Source: Dolomedes plantarius (taxonomy: Eukaryota > Arthropoda > Arachnida > Araneae > Dolomedidae). Taken from it: a stretch of 64,000 nucleotides of DNA. The DNA lies in NCBI GenBank assembly GCA_907164885.2, contig OU015493.1, forward strand, positions 219,997,781 through 220,061,780. Reading direction: 5' to 3'. Both the position numbers and the translations under genes were made by a program. Shown one piece after another: positions 44,716-54,997 of the stretch (the first letter of the stretch is position 1; the number at the start of each line of letters is the position of its first letter). A model generated the notes under the pieces. The model ran no database searches and was not told the DNA's origin. It saw only the letters and a program-made list of their open reading frames with translations.

Positions 44716-46066
44716 GAGAGAGTGGGAGACAGAGATACACGCATAAATATATATATAGAAAATCTTGTCGAATAACCAATGCCGAAAAAGGGTAACATTT
44801 TCCTGGCAAGTTATATTAGAAATGTTCGTACATCAGGAGCTCATTTCTTAGGACTTTTCTTCACAAAGTCTGAGAGTGCAAAAATTTTTAATCTATTTGT
44901 GAAAGAAATTTTAGTCGCTGTCGAGTCATTAAGGTATCCGATTACGTTGTGAGCCATTTTATATTTTATATTTTTTATTTTTTAATTTACTTTACTTGTA
45001 AATATTTTGTTTTATTTTTCGAGGCAATACAACAACAAAATAGGAAAATGATGATATAATGGTCCATAACTATGTATATTTTTACAAGATTTAAGACTTC
45101 AGTCGAAACTTATGAAACTTTCACATAAAAAGCTCTAGCTCTAAAAATAACTCATTCATTTAACATTAATTTATTTTTATCACGTGTAAGTAAAGGCCTT
45201 CTGAATGTAGTGAACTAAAAAATTATCGATATCTTGAAATCGAAAAATAATGCAGAGATTTATATGCAATTACATGTAAATTTTCAGTACTTTCTATGGA
45301 CAATTTTTATAAAAACATCTGTAAATCAACAAATATCGTACCTAGAGCCTAATCTGTAACTTGTTCCTTACATTCTTAGAATGGAGGAAAATATACCTGA
45401 AAATTTCATAAACATATGAGTATATTTGAGTTATCCTATAGGTTGAATACATTTTTAATGAAATATAACGCTCACTCCTTTCAACAACGTCATATCTCAA
45501 AAATTGGCGATTTTTAGTTATGGTTGTTTTCAGAATGCCCTGAAAGAATAGTATATCACTGCAAGATCGTTACATCTCACTGCTCAATATTTAGCCGTAG
45601 AGAGCAGAATTAAAATTTATTTTCAATACATTTCAATGTACTTTTTTTCAACTTTCAAATCACTCTTCTGAAAAATCTTGTTTTTCAGATATGACGTTGT
45701 TGAAAGGAGTGAGCGATATGTTCTTAGGGAAACAAAAATTAAAGGTTTCTCTTGTATTGAAATTAGCGCACTTTACACGAACGCTCTTTCCCGCATGAAA
45801 CCACGATCCCGCTCGATTGAGTGCACGTGGGAAGGTGTCGGAGCGGAAGGGAAAGCTGCTTTGGAGCGTACTGCAAGTTTTCTCGCGCGCAATACCGTAC
45901 GCTCCAAACACTTTCGAAAGAGCGTACGAGTAAAGGGCGCTATTGGCAGCTGCTGCTCTTCACAGTCAACAGAGCATGTAGACTGATGTTAAGATTCAGT
46001 TTCAATGTTTTAATATGTTAAATAGTGATATCTATATATATACATATACCTACACACATATATATA

Positions 46067-47265
46067 CTCAAGAGCCAAAACATTATGACCACCTGTCAAT
46101 AACGAGTTGGCTCACCTATGGCGTGCAACACAGCTTCAACCCGCCTTGGCATGGATGCCACAAGTCCTTGGTCGATGGCCGGAGACAGATTGTACCAGAT
46201 GTTTAAGCAACGGTCACGCAAATCCGAGATATTGCGAATTGGCGGTCTTTGAACTCTGAGCTGCCGTCCCATGACATCCCAAATGTGCTCTATCGGATTG
46301 AGATCCGGTGAGTTAGGTGGCCAGGACATTAACTGGAAGTCCGCATCATGTTCCTGGAACCACTCCAACACAATTTTAGTCTTGTGACACGCTGCGTTGT
46401 CCTGTTGGAACATTCCATTTCCAGCTGGACAAACAGAGGCCATGTAAAGGTGCAACTGGTCCGCAATGATGTTCAGATACCCTGTAGCATTCATGGTCTC
46501 CTCTACCACAACCACGGGTAACAGAGACGCCCAAGAGAACGTCCCCCAAAGCATAATACCGCCCCCACCGGCCTGTGTATGACCTACTGTACATTGAGGG
46601 AGCAACAGTTCGCCTTGAAGACGGCGTATCCTGACACGGCCATCGGCGTGATGAATGACAAACCGTGATTCATCTGACAAGGCAACTCTCTCCCACTGAT
46701 CCATGGACCAGTCGCGATGTTCCCGGGACCAGCACAGGCGCAGTTGGCGATGACGCTTGGTCAGCAAAGGAACACGAGTGGGTCGTTTGCTGCGTAGCCC
46801 CATATCCAACAGTGTCCGCTGAATAGTGTGCTGCGATACTTTTCTACTTGGCCCTGCATTGTATTGGGCTGTCAGCTTGTTTTGCTTCACCATGCGAGAC
46901 AGTCTCCGACGACCTTTTTCTTTGATAGTGTGTGGACGTACAACACCATGTCGTCTACTGCTGGTTTCACCGTCATTCATCCACTTTGCATAAGTACTAA
47001 CAACTGTAGGTCGCGAAGAACCCACGAGTCGTGCAGTTTCGGAAATACTTGTTCCGAGCCTTCGAGCCATTACAATCTGCCCTCTATCAAAGTCGCTTAG
47101 ATACGCAGCCTTTCCCATCACACACAGAAGTAAGTGAAAGAATGATTCTTCAGACTCTCCAGCAGCAGTTAAATACCACTTCCACCTGATCATGTGCCTT
47201 CCACGTCATCCAGGCGAATTCATTGCAAAATGTAGGGGTGGTTATAATGTTTTGGCTCTTGAGTG
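46067..47265 (-). mobile_element. Intact-looking DD36E Tc1-like transposon
   Basis: Ends read CTCAAGAGCCAAAACATTAT (left) and, in reverse complement, the same sequence preceded by CA (right); about 28 bp match. TA precedes the left end and a TATG microsatellite follows the right. Length is about 1.2 kb, normal for Tc1 elements, with one open transposase gene. It interrupts unit U, so it is younger than that duplication. Confidence 0.93.
46096..47118 (-). CDS. Tc1-like transposase, DD36E type
   Basis: The ATG at 47116-47118 (MGKAAYLSDFDRGQ) is preferred over the upstream ATG because Tc1 transposases begin just before this HTH. The product is 340 residues without a stop or frameshift. N-terminal HTH: IVMARRLGTSISETARLVG; second HTH near VSQHTIQRTLLDMGLRSKR. 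The catalytic triad is ALSDESRF (Asp), MFQQDNAACHKT (Asp) and NSPDLNPIEHIW (Glu). I count 36 residues between the second Asp and the Glu, the DD36E (Incomer) spacing. LWGTFSWASLLPVVV is the usual G-rich segment. All visible catalytic residues are present, so it may be active. Confidence 0.92.
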   Translation of the reverse strand: MGKAAYLSDFDRGQIVMARRLGTSISETARLVGSSRPTVVSTYAKWMNDGETSSRRHGVVRPHTIKEKGRRRLSRMVKQNKLTAQYNAGPSRKVSQHTIQRTLLDMGLRSKRPTRVPLLTKRHRQLRLCWSREHRDWSMDQWERVALSDESRFVIHHADGRVRIRRLQGELLLPQCTVGHTQAGGGGIMLWGTFSWASLLPVVVVEETMNATGYLNIIADQLHLYMASVCPAGNGMFQQDNAACHKTKIVLEWFQEHDADFQLMSWPPNSPDLNPIEHIWDVMGRQLRVQRPPIRNISDLRDRCLNIWYNLSPAIDQGLVASMPRRVEAVLHAIGEPTRY

Positions 47266-47288
47266 TATGTATATATATGAATATATAA

Positions 47289-47344
<56 letters not shown>

Positions 47345-47415
47345 TTATACATATATATGTATATATATATATGCATATACACATACATATATATGTATAT
47401 ATATGTATATATATA
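47266..47415. repeat. (TA)n/(TATG)n microsatellite of U copy 2
   Basis: Right-hand remainder of the tract in which the DD36E element landed. Confidence 0.95.
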
Positions 47416-47444
47416 GAGAGAGAGTGTGGGAGACAGAGAAACAC

Positions 47445-48195
47445 GATAATAGCTATAGTCTAATTAGAAAACTACAAACATTAGATAAATGTAAATATGT
47501 AGTAACTTGTGATTTTAAAGATCTATTTAATAATATCGATATAATTCATTTAAATACAATAATCGTAATGTTAGTACAAAATAATATTCAATACTTAAGC
47601 AACGAAATTAAACTAACTCGTTTCAATTGGCTCCTAGAATTAGTAACTAAACATAATTATATAGTTCATAATAATAGTATATACTTACAGTCCAAACGTG
47701 TACCTCAAGGTGGTAATGCTTCAAGTATGCTAGCTAATTTATACTTATATTATTTTGAAATTAATAATATAGAAAATAGCAATTACAATATATTTAGATA
47801 TATAGATGATATAATAGTAATTAATAAAAGTAATAACCCTATAGACTTCTTACCCTCCTAATCTGGAACTAATTAAAAGTAGGCATGATAATATTAATGT
47901 AAACTTTTTAGATATTAATATTAAATTTAATACTCACAGTAAATTTACTTTTGACTTATACGACAAAAGATATGACTATAATTTTAATATTGTTAAATTT
48001 CAAAATTTTCTAACCTGTTTACATAAATCTGTTTTTAATAATATTATTGTAAATCAGTTAGTTCGTATAAATAGGCTATGTTCTAAAGACAATAGGATTA
48101 AGCATATTATAGACTTGAAAGCTGTGCTAACTCGGAATAATTACCCAGTAAGTCTATCCAAAAACATAATTGGTTGTTTTTATTTTAATGAATAG
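47445..48195 (+). pseudogene. YIDD reverse transcriptase, family R2 copy 1
   Basis: 5'-truncated: it starts inside the RT at [13 protein letters not shown], joined to microsatellite DNA. Motif A: YVVTCDFKDLFNNIDII. Motif B is VPQGGNASSMLANLYLYYFE. Catalytic site: FRYIDDIIVIN. After DFLPS a stop interrupts; homology resumes one frame over with PPNLELIKS, VNFLDINIKF, LYDKRYDYNFNIV, and ends NIIGCFYFNE at 48195. The same frameshift is present in copy 2. Related in layout to family R1 but clearly diverged. Confidence 0.8.
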
Positions 48196-48425
48196 TTTGT
48201 TCTGTTGCATTAATATGTTAAACATAACAATAGGTTAAAATAGAAAAAATAACTACTAAAAATAAAAATAAAAATCATAAGTAAAAATAAAAATAATAAT
48301 AAAATTAACTCTTAGTAGTAATGATAATAAAAAAATAAATAATTAAGGGAATAATAGTCCTAAATTACGGTAACCTAACTAAGTCTGTAACTGAGAATCC
48401 ACTACCTCAATGGTTGCAAGTTTTG

Positions 48426-48433
48426 TGACGTCA
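48426..48433. promoter_or_regulatory. Perfect CRE palindrome TGACGTCA
   Basis: An exact cAMP-response-element palindrome lies in a GC-richer stretch about 220 bp upstream of the signal-peptide-like frame at 48650. It is duplicated at 52221-52228. Promoter function is inferred only. Confidence 0.35.
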
Positions 48434-48649
48434 GTCATCTTGCGGTTACAAGTTCTTAACTTCCACTCTGACTAGCGCCAGGCTTGGTGTTCTTTGGCTA
48501 AGTACTTTTATTCAAACTTAATTCAATTATTAATCAATTCTTCTGTTAATAATGGATTGTACGGTGTCTGAGTGTGTTTATTTTATAGATAATACTCATC
48601 GGAAACAATCCATTGGTTTTTAGACAGTATTGACACCGCCGAGCAAGAA

Positions 48650-48740
48650 ATGCAGTCAAAAACCTTATTCATACTTTACTTTTCATGTTGTTTGTTCCTG
48701 GCTGCAAGTAGCTTTAGAGCTATTACTGGTTTTCTCTTTC
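48650..48740 (+). other. Short frame encoding a signal-peptide-like N-terminus
   Basis: ATG at 48650 starts [20 protein letters not shown], a basic residue then a hydrophobic core with a plausible cleavage after AASS, followed by [11 protein letters not shown] before the frame runs into microsatellite. It is repeated at 52445. It may be the first exon of a secreted protein whose other exons were lost, or chance. No splice donor is convincing. Confidence 0.25.
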
Positions 48741-48749
48741 ATCATATTC

Positions 48750-48754
<5 letters not shown>

Positions 48755-48795
<41 letters not shown>

Positions 48796-48852
48796 TTATA
48801 CATATATATATATATATATATACATGTACATATACACATACATATATATGTA

Positions 48853-48916
<64 letters not shown>

Positions 48917-49060
48917 CATATACACATACATATATATGTATATATGTATATATATATACATATATAAATATACATATATATACATAAATATACATATATA
49001 TACATATATATACATATATAAATATATGTACTTATACATATATCTGTATATATATGTATA

Positions 49061-49130
<70 letters not shown>

Positions 49131-49170
49131 CACATACATATATATGTATATATATATATATATATGTATA
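48755..49170. repeat. Long (TA)n/(TATG) microsatellite
   Basis: About 415 bp of TA with TATATG, TACATA and TATACT variants; the longest simple repeat in the window. It joins R2 copy 1 to U copy 3. Confidence 0.96.
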
Positions 49171-50525
49171 TATAGAGAGAGAGAGTGGGAGAGAGAGAAA
49201 CATGCATAAATATATATTGAAACTCTTGCCGAATAACCAATGCCGAAAAAGGGGAACATTTTCCCGGCAAATTATATTAGAAATGTTCGTACATCAGGAG
49301 CTCATTTCTTAGGACTTTTCTTCACAAAGTCTGAGAGTGCAAAAATTCTTAATCTATTTTTGAAAGAAATTTTAGTCGCTGTCGAGTCATTAAGGTATCC
49401 GATTACGTTGTGAGCCATTTTTTATTTTATATTTTTTATTTTTTAATTTACTTGTAAAATTTTCGTTTTATTTGTCGAGGCAATACAACAACCAAATAGG
49501 AAAATGATGATATAATGGTCCATAACTATTTATATTTCTACAAGATTTAAGACTTCAGTCGAAACTTAGGAAACTTTCATATAAAAAGCTCTAGCTCTAA
49601 AAATAACTCATTCATTTAACATTAATTTCTTTTTATCACGTGTAAGTAAAGGCCTTCTGAATGTAGTGAACTAAAAAATTATCGATATTTTGAAATCGAA
49701 AAATAATACAGAGCTTTATATGCAATTACATGTAAATTTTCAGTACTTTCTATGGACAATTTTTATAAAAACATCTGTAAATCAACAAATATCGTACCTA
49801 GAGCCTAATCTGTAACTTGTTCCTTACATTCTTAGAATTGAGGAAAATATACCTGAAAATTTCATAAACATATGAGTATATTTGAGTTATGATATTGGTT
49901 GAATACATTTTTAATGAAATATAACGCTCACTCCTTTCAACAACGTCATATCTCAAAAATTGGCGATTTTTAGTTATGGTTGTTTTCAGAATGCCCTGAA
50001 AGAATAGTATATCACTGCAAGATCGTTACATCTCACCGCACAATATTTAGCCGTAGAGAGCAGAATTAAATTTATTTTCAATACATTTCAATGTACTTTT
50101 TTTCAACTTTCAAATCACTCTCCTGATAAATCTTGTTTTTGAGATATGATGTTGTTGAAAGGAGTGAGCGATATGTTCTTAGGGAAACAAAAATTAAAGG
50201 TTTCTCTTGTATTGAAATTAGCGCCCTTTACACGAACGTTCTTTTCCGCATGAAACCACGATCCCGCTCGATTGAGTGCACGTGGGAAGGTGTCGGAGAG
50301 GAAGGGAAAGCTGCTTTGGAGCGTATTGCAAGTTTTCTCGTGCGCAATACCGTACGCTCCAAACACTCGCGAAAGAGCGTACGTGTAAAGGGCGCTATTG
50401 GCAGCTGCTGCTCTTCACTGTCAACAGAGCATGTAGACTGATGTTAAGATTCAGTTTCAATGTTTTAATATGTTATATAGTGATATCTATATATATACAT
50501 ATACCTACACACATATATATGTATA

Positions 50526-50604
<79 letters not shown>

Positions 50605-50830
50605 TTATACATATATATGTATATATATATATATATGCAGATACACATACATATATATGTATATATATGTATATATAGAGAGAGAGAGTGTGGGAGACAG
50701 AGAAACACGCATAAATATATATATAGAAACTCTTGCCGAATAACCAATGCCGAAAAAGGGTAACATTTTCCCGGCAAATTATATTAGAAATGTTCGTACA
50801 TCAGGAGCTCATTTCTTAGGACTTTTCATC
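49171..50830 (+). repeat. Array unit U, copy 3
   Basis: Starts gagagagagagtgggagaga, then ccgaataaccaatgccgaaa, then the core corresponding to U (caaaaattcttaatc at 49340) through its (TA)n tract (50515-50680) to gaataaccaatgccg again and ends at about 50830, where it diverges (cacaattctgaggcccc). Includes inverted arms near 49926 and 50141 and the nested core at 50219-50397. Confidence 0.92.
50515..50680. repeat. (TA)n microsatellite of U copy 3
   Basis: TA/TATG tract followed by gagagagagagtgtggg. Confidence 0.95.
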
Positions 50831-50963
50831 ACAATTCTGAGGCCCCAATCCCACCCACCCTTATTGGGTATTTAAATATATAGGTATTGGACAGTTTAAT
50901 TAATAGAAAATATAGTGATATCTATATATATACATATACCTACACACACACATATATATATAA
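50831..50963. other. Junction between U copy 3 and R2 copy 2
   Basis: Contains a short non-U segment (ggccccaatcccacccaccc) and then a second occurrence of the U-specific word tagtgatatctatatatata immediately before the RT frame opens. Confidence 0.6.
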
Positions 50964-51990
50964 AAACTGCTAGAAAATAGTGATCTTTTTCAGCCATTAA
51001 AAGTAACTACTAGTATTATTATTAAGAAAATAATAGCAAAATATAAACAACTAGGTATTTCATCTAACAATTATCTTTTTCCTTATATTACTTTAGTTCC
51101 TAAATTTCATAAAACACCTATTGCTTTTAGAGCAGCAACCTGTGGTCACAACACTTATGCTACTAAAGCAAGTAAATTATTATTAAAGTACCTTAAATTA
51201 ATCTATAAAAATATAACATCTGGTGTTTGTGGTATAATTGATAATAGCTATAGTCTAATTAGAAAACTACAAACATTAGATAACTGTAAATATGTAGTAA
51301 CTTGTGATTTTAAAGATCTATTTAATAATATCGATATAATTCATTTAAATACAATAATCGTAATGTTAGTACAAAATAATATTCAATACTTAAGCAACGA
51401 AATTAAACTAACTCGTTTCAATTGGCTCCTAGAATTAGTAACTAAACATAATTATATAGTTCATAATAATAGTATATACTTACAGTCCAAAGGTGTACCA
51501 CAAGGTGGTAATGCTTCAAGTATGCTAGCTAATTTATACTTATATTATTTTGAAATTAATAATATAGAAAATAGCAATTACAATATATTTAGATATATAG
51601 ATGATATAATAGTAATTAATAAAAGTAATAACCCTATAGACTTTTTACCCTCCTAATCTGGAACTAATTAAAAGTAGCCATGATAATATTAATGTAAACT
51701 TTTTAGATATTAATATTAAATTAAATACTCACAGTAAATTTACTTTTGACTTATACGACAAAAGATATGACTATAACTTTAATATTGTTAAATTTCAAAA
51801 TTTTCTAACCTGTTTACATAAATCTGTTTTTAATAATATTATTGTAAATCAGTTAGTTCGTATAAATAGGCTATGTTCTAAAGACAATAGGATTAAGCAT
51901 ATTATAGACTTGAAAGCTGTGCTAACTCGGAATAATTACCCAGTAAGTCTATCCAAAAACATAATTGGTTGTTTTTATTTTAATGAATAG
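50964..51990 (+). pseudogene. YIDD reverse transcriptase, family R2 copy 2 (longest)
   Basis: The frame is open from 50964 to 51656 (231 codons) with no ATG until 51363, so the N-terminus is missing. Order: LLENSDLFQPLKVTTS, PYITLVPKFHKTPIAFRA (the PKxHK-type motif also found in Penelope-like RTs), VVTCDFKDLFNNI (motif A), QSKGVPQGGNASSML (motif B), FRYIDDIIVIN (catalytic). A single frameshift at about 51650 separates this from LYDKRYDYNFNIV and the C-terminus ending at 51990. Catalytic aspartates are intact. No endonuclease domain is visible on either side. Confidence 0.82.
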
Positions 51991-52220
51991 TTTGTACTGT
52001 TGCATTAATATGTTAAACATAACAATAGGTTAAAATAGAAAAAATAACTACTAAAAATAAAAATAAAAATCATAAGTAAAAATAAAAATAATAATAAAAT
52101 TAACTCTTAGTAGTAATGATAATAAAAAAATAAATAATTAAGGGAATAATAGTCCTAAATTACGGTAACCTAACTAAGTCTGTAACTGAGAATCCACTAC
52201 CTCAATGGTTGCAAGTTTTG

Positions 52221-52228
52221 TGACGTCA
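52221..52228. promoter_or_regulatory. Perfect CRE palindrome (duplicate)
   Basis: Same TGACGTCA as at 48426, in the duplicated segment. Confidence 0.35.
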
Positions 52229-52444
52229 GTCATCTTGCGGTTACAAGTTCTTAACTTCCACTCTGACTAGCGCCAGGCTTGGTGTTCTTTGGCTAAGTAC
52301 TTTTATTCAAACTTAATTCAATTATTAATCAATTCTTCTGTTAATAATGGATTGTACGGTGTCTGAGTGTGTTTATTTTATAGATAATACTCATCGGAAA
52401 CAATCCATTGGTTTTTAGACAGTATTGACACCGCCGATCAAGAA

Positions 52445-52535
52445 ATGCAGTCAAAAACCTTATTCATACTTTACTTTTCATGTTGTTTGTTCCTGGCTGC
52501 AAGTAGCTTTAGAGCTATTACTGGTTTTCTCTTTC
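52445..52535 (+). other. Signal-peptide-like frame (duplicate)
   Basis: Duplicate of 48650. The first 26 or so residues are unchanged; one substitution changes FHH to FHL. Confidence 0.25.
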
Positions 52536-52544
52536 ATCTTATTC

Positions 52545-52550
<6 letters not shown>

Positions 52551-52629
<79 letters not shown>

Positions 52630-52657
52630 CATATATATGTATATATGTATATATATA
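52551..52657. repeat. (TA)n microsatellite
   Basis: TA tract after R2 copy 2; it contains the left insertion site of the TIR element. Confidence 0.96.
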
Positions 52658-53020
52658 CAGTATGCCCACTAAAGTCCCTTCCCACCCTCTTAACTTCGGA
52701 ACGGCTGCTGCTATATTCATAAAAGTGGTGTCTAAGTATAGTAAAGTAGCCATGCGCTACTGAATGAAACCACCTACCGCGCCACCTGGTGGAAAACTGC
52801 GGAGTTAGCATTCCTATCTCGAAAACGGAATGAGATAGGAAAAAAAAGTGATTTACAAAGTTGTAGAAAGTTATCGATTTAGTACAAAAAGATACCTTGT
52901 GGACATAATGAGACGACTACAACGGTTAAAACGCCTATTTGTTTTATCGTGATTTCCTACACTGTGACGTGACAAAAGGATCTGAGAAAGAAAAAAACAA
53001 CTAATTTTAACAATATACCT

Positions 53021-53290
53021 TTATTTTAGATCTTCAAACTTCTCACCGTCAGCTGCAATACACATTTGGATCCTCGTTTGAATCTCACGTTGCACACGTT
53101 GGAGCATAGAGAATGACAAGTTGGCACAAGCGTCCGTAATGCGTCGTTTAAGGTACTGCAATGTTTGTGGAGGGGTCGCATACACCTGCTGTTTCAGGTA
53201 TCCCCAGGAATAAGTCCAGCGGAGTCAGATCAGGCGAACGTGGAGGCCAATCTTCGAAACCGCCATATCCAATTATTTGGTCCCCGAATT
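53021..53290 (-). pseudogene. mariner-superfamily transposase C-terminus (DDxD type)
   Basis: Minus-strand frames read IIGYGGFEDWPPRSPDLTPL then DLFL, the region of the last catalytic Asp (SPDLTPLD). After a frameshift come GYLKQQVYATPPQTLQYLKR, RITDACANL and the end CIAADGEKFEDLK with TAA at 53021-53023. The upstream two thirds of the transposase are not recognisable between here and the right TIR. Confidence 0.75.
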
Positions 53291-53554
53291 CCTTGACGAG
53301 GTACTGCTTCACTGGAGATCTCAGCTTTGGAATACTCAGCCATGACCACGAGCATCAACATACTACAACCCCAAGAAGATGTCTCTTTTATAGCTGTCTC
53401 AGGTGAACAGGCGTGACGTTTCTTTCGTATTTGCATACTGCAAAAATTTCGAACACCAAGCGCAAGTTGCGTTGAGTTGATGCGAAACTATTTTACACGA
53501 TCTACGTATCGTCTACTCTGCTTATAAAGACAATCAGTACAAGGATGAAACTCT

Positions 53555-53640
53555 CGAGGTTTGAACCGCGGTCCTTTGATTAGGGATCAAAAGCGATATA
53601 CCACTGTGCACATTGCGGTGTCATGTTTTGCCCGCGATCA
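53555..53640 (-). repeat. tRNA-like sequence inside the TIR element
   Basis: The minus strand reads gtgcacagtggtatatcgc (A-box/D-arm), then a perfect 5-bp stem TTTGA/TCAAA with a 7-nt loop, then ccgcggttcaaacc (B-box/T-arm). This is a tRNA fold, but the acceptor stem does not pair and the residue before the anticodon is C instead of T. It is probably a tRNA pseudogene or SINE head captured by the element. Confidence 0.5.
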
Positions 53641-53991
53641 TCAAGATAATCATTTCTCCTTTCGTTCAAGTTTCGTGACGTCACAGAATAGGAAATCACG
53701 AAAAAACAAATGAGCGTTTTAACCGTTCTATTCTTTGCATTAATGTCCACAAGGTATCTTTTCGTGCTAAATCGATGATTTTCTACAACTTTATAAATCA
53801 CTTTTTTTCCCTATCTCGTTCCGTTTTCGAGATAGGAATGCTAACTCCGCAGTTTTCCACCAGGTGGCGCGGTAAGTGGCTTCATTCAGTAACGCATGGC
53901 TACTTTACTATACCTAGAGACCCCTTTTATGAATATAGCTGCAGCCGTTCCGAAGTTAAGAGGGTGGGAAGGGACTTTAGTGGGCATACTG

Positions 53992-54027
<36 letters not shown>

Positions 54028-54057
54028 ATATATATACTTATACATATATATGTATAT

Positions 54058-54091
<34 letters not shown>

Positions 54092-54174
54092 ACATATATA
54101 TATACATATATAGATATATATGTATATATGTATATATATATATATACATGTACATATACACATACATATATATG

Positions 54175-54264
<90 letters not shown>

Positions 54265-54330
54265 CATATATATATATACTTATACATATATATGTATATA
54301 TATGTATATGTACATATATATATATATATA
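53992..54330. repeat. (TA)n/(TATG) microsatellite
   Basis: About 340 bp of TA-rich simple repeat to the right of the TIR element. Confidence 0.96.
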
Positions 54331-54334
54331 TAAC

Positions 54335-54885
54335 ATTAAAATTTCCAAATTTGTGGTCGACGCCCATTTTCCTCACATGGCCGGGTGAGTCTGTCCTCCA
54401 ATGCAGGCATTGTTGGTCAGCCTCTTCTCGGACGGGGGGATATTCTATAACATTAAAAACCCCATACCATTTTAAAATCTAACATTATTCTAAATTCCCT
54501 TGGGCGTACGGGCTAACTTTCGTTTTCAAATCTAAGTCCTAAAAGGCCTCTAGTGGAAAATATTAAATGGCTTCCTTTTCCAAACTTGCGTGGCATCATC
54601 CAAGATTTCATATAGGCTCTGCGCAGATTACATAAAACCACATGTGACTCCCTAATCCCTAATCGCTATGATGATCACATGACAAAGTTTATATAAGCCA
54701 TCGGATCAACATACATGTGCGCTTTTCGGATTTTGTAACTGTCTTGGGAAGACGTATTTTCCGACGAAATAAATACTAGTATAATGCTGTAACTTGCTGC
54801 GTCGATTATTATTATAGCCACGACTACACCATCAGCCCCTGTGATGTGCTGGATCCCCATTCTCTCCTTGGGTTGTCCAGTATGT
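54335..54885 (+). other. Unidentified segment with LTR-like signals
   Basis: Contains tttatataagcc (TATA-like, about 54688) and aaataaatac (poly(A)-like, about 54768) about 80 bp apart, then cgtcgattattattatagcc. This spacing fits a solo LTR, but I found no matching ends or target duplication. No coding frame. Confidence 0.3.
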
Positions 54886-54889
<4 letters not shown>

Positions 54890-54943
<54 letters not shown>

Positions 54944-54953
54944 CACATACATA

Positions 54954-54997
<44 letters not shown>

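Larger units (their letters stand above)
43407..44878 (+). repeat. Array unit U, copy 1
   Basis: Starts caaaaatttttaatctattt and runs 1472 bp to the same sequence at 44879. The unit holds an outer inverted repeat (43997-44030 with 44209-44242), a GC-richer palindromic core (44288-44475), a (TA)n tract, a gagagagagtgggaga segment and ccgaataaccaatgccgaaa. The longest frames (109 and 60 codons) are shadows of the palindrome; no protein family is recognised. Confidence 0.92.
44879..47444 (+). repeat. Array unit U, copy 2 (split by a Tc1-like insertion)
   Basis: 44879-46066 and 47266-47444 together correspond to U; the Tc1-like element occupies the middle of its (TA)n tract. The copy ends at gacagagaaacac, where it joins the R2 segment at 47445 instead of continuing through the usual cataaatatat sequence. 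Confidence 0.9.
47445..48755 (+). repeat. Segmental duplication R2, copy 1
   Basis: Matches 51240-52550 at a constant offset of 3795 bp with no indel seen and roughly ten substitutions by eye (under 1 percent). It covers the RT part and about 550 bp downstream up to the (TA)n tract. Confidence 0.95.
51240..52550 (+). repeat. Segmental duplication R2, copy 2
   Basis: Partner of 47445-48755, offset 3795 bp without indels. The RT sequence left of 51240 (50964-51239) is not present in copy 1, so copy 1's junction at 47445 marks a breakpoint. Confidence 0.95.
52658..53991 (-). mobile_element. DNA transposon with about 340-bp terminal inverted repeats
   Basis: Ends CAGTATGCCCACTAAAGTCC (left, 52658) and its reverse complement (right, to 53991), each flanked by TA. 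The inverted repeats continue inward for about 340 bp (to about 52995 and from about 53650), including cgcgccacctggtggaaaac on the left arm. The interior carries a transposase C-terminus remnant and a tRNA-like segment. Long TIRs plus a TA target indicate a mariner-superfamily element. Confidence 0.88.

Noticed and set aside
48630..49270. Long frames of Ile-Tyr and similar repeats over microsatellites (also 50.5, 52.6, 54.1 and 54.9 kb)
   Set aside because: These are translations of (TA)n and (TATG)n, which lack stop codons by composition.
51640..51665. Programmed ribosomal frameshift in the R2 reverse transcriptase
   Set aside because: The two copies have different bases at the site (cttctta and cttttta), and neither forms a classical slippery heptamer; a shared inherited mutation is simpler.
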